Position numbers and translations under genes: made by a program. From Burkholderia sp. WP9 (GTDB taxonomy: Bacteria > Pseudomonadota > Gammaproteobacteria > Burkholderiales > Burkholderiaceae), in NCBI RefSeq assembly GCF_900104795.1, contig NZ_FNTG01000001.1:3472001-3536000 (forward strand): a stretch of DNA of 64,000 bases, read 5' to 3'. Positions 63,812-64,000 of the stretch are shown here, in pieces (position 1 is the stretch's first letter; each line of letters starts with the position of its first letter). The notes under the pieces were generated by a model. It had not been told where the DNA came from, ran no database searches, and worked only from the letters and a program-made list of their open reading frames with translations.

Positions 63812-64000
63812 TGCCGAAACCACTTTGCTTCGTCATCATGCCGTACGGCCGCAAGCCGACGCAGGCCGATCGCGCGCGGGGCCCGGGCGAGATCAACTTC
63901 AACGCATTGTGGGACCGTGCTTACGTGCCGGTGATCGAGGCGCTGGGCTACGAGGCCGTGCGCGCGGATCAGGACACCGGCTCGATGATCATCACGCAGA
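63812..64000 (+). CDS. N-terminus of a TRAFs-binding (DUF4071)-type protein, cut by the window edge
   Basis: 63 codons are visible from the ATG at 63812. The opening CFVIMPYGRKP, followed by NALWDRAYVPVIEALGYEAV and RADQDTGSMIITQ, is characteristic of the nucleotide-binding N-terminal domain in proteins annotated with a MAP3K TRAFs-binding domain and TPR repeats. It is eight bases downstream of the SLOG-like gene and belongs to the same operon. The C-terminal effector or repeat part lies beyond the window, so the family call is provisional. Confidence 0.6.

Overview
The window is high-GC and looks like a chromosomal stretch of a Burkholderiales bacterium, most likely Paraburkholderia/Burkholderia. 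The evidence is a GTP-type PEP carboxykinase, a topoisomerase III with a Lys/Ala-rich tail, a CadR/CadA pair, a B12-dependent ethanolamine module and VgrG-linked type VI secretion (T6SS) cargo of the Burkholderia kind. Species cannot be fixed from sequence reading alone.

Region 1 (1-8.1 kb) is housekeeping: the 3' part of topB, a LysR regulator, pckG, a D-2-hydroxyacid dehydrogenase behind a perfect CRP-type palindrome, a patatin-like lipase, a hotdog thioesterase and tRNA-Lys(CTT). Region 2 (8.1-16.2 kb) is a compact T6SS cargo operon on the minus strand: vgrG, a Tle3-type lipase effector, its Tla3-type adaptor, a small membrane protein and a PAAR tip. It lies between two exact 43-bp copies of a terminator sequence. 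Region 3 (16.3-35.2 kb) is metabolic or stress core: a polytopic membrane protein, LysE exporter plus AraC regulator, an amino-acid binding protein, an aminotransferase, dbpA, cadR/cadA, and an ethanolamine catabolism set (EutR-like regulator, ExaC acetaldehyde dehydrogenase, DUF779 protein, EutC, EutB, permease).

Region 4 (35.2-54 kb) is an accessory hot spot full of broken pieces. It holds a retron-type reverse transcriptase with structured non-coding DNA in front, a second T6SS cluster (PAAR, lipoprotein, DUF6708-like protein, truncated effector), and a mobile unit of a large serine recombinase translationally coupled to two ParB/RepB-like proteins. A 285-bp piece of a second recombinase copy, a GH19-type T6SS effector with two in-frame stops but an apparently intact coupled secreted partner, a truncated HamA-like fragment, an IS110-family element, a TIR-HEAT protein and a decayed SLOG-like fragment follow.

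Region 5 (54.1-64 kb, running off the right edge) is the most interesting part. It contains a lysozyme-like protein, a 1081-residue alpha/beta-hydrolase plus CHAT (caspase-like) fusion, an unknown 260-aa protein on the opposite strand, a metallophosphoesterase, a second CHAT protease, a SLOG-like nucleotide-binding protein and the start of a protein resembling the N-terminus of TRAFs-binding (DUF4071) proteins. The last four are tightly packed and look like one operon. I read this as a caspase-like bacterial conflict or immune system whose exact gene set I do not recognise.
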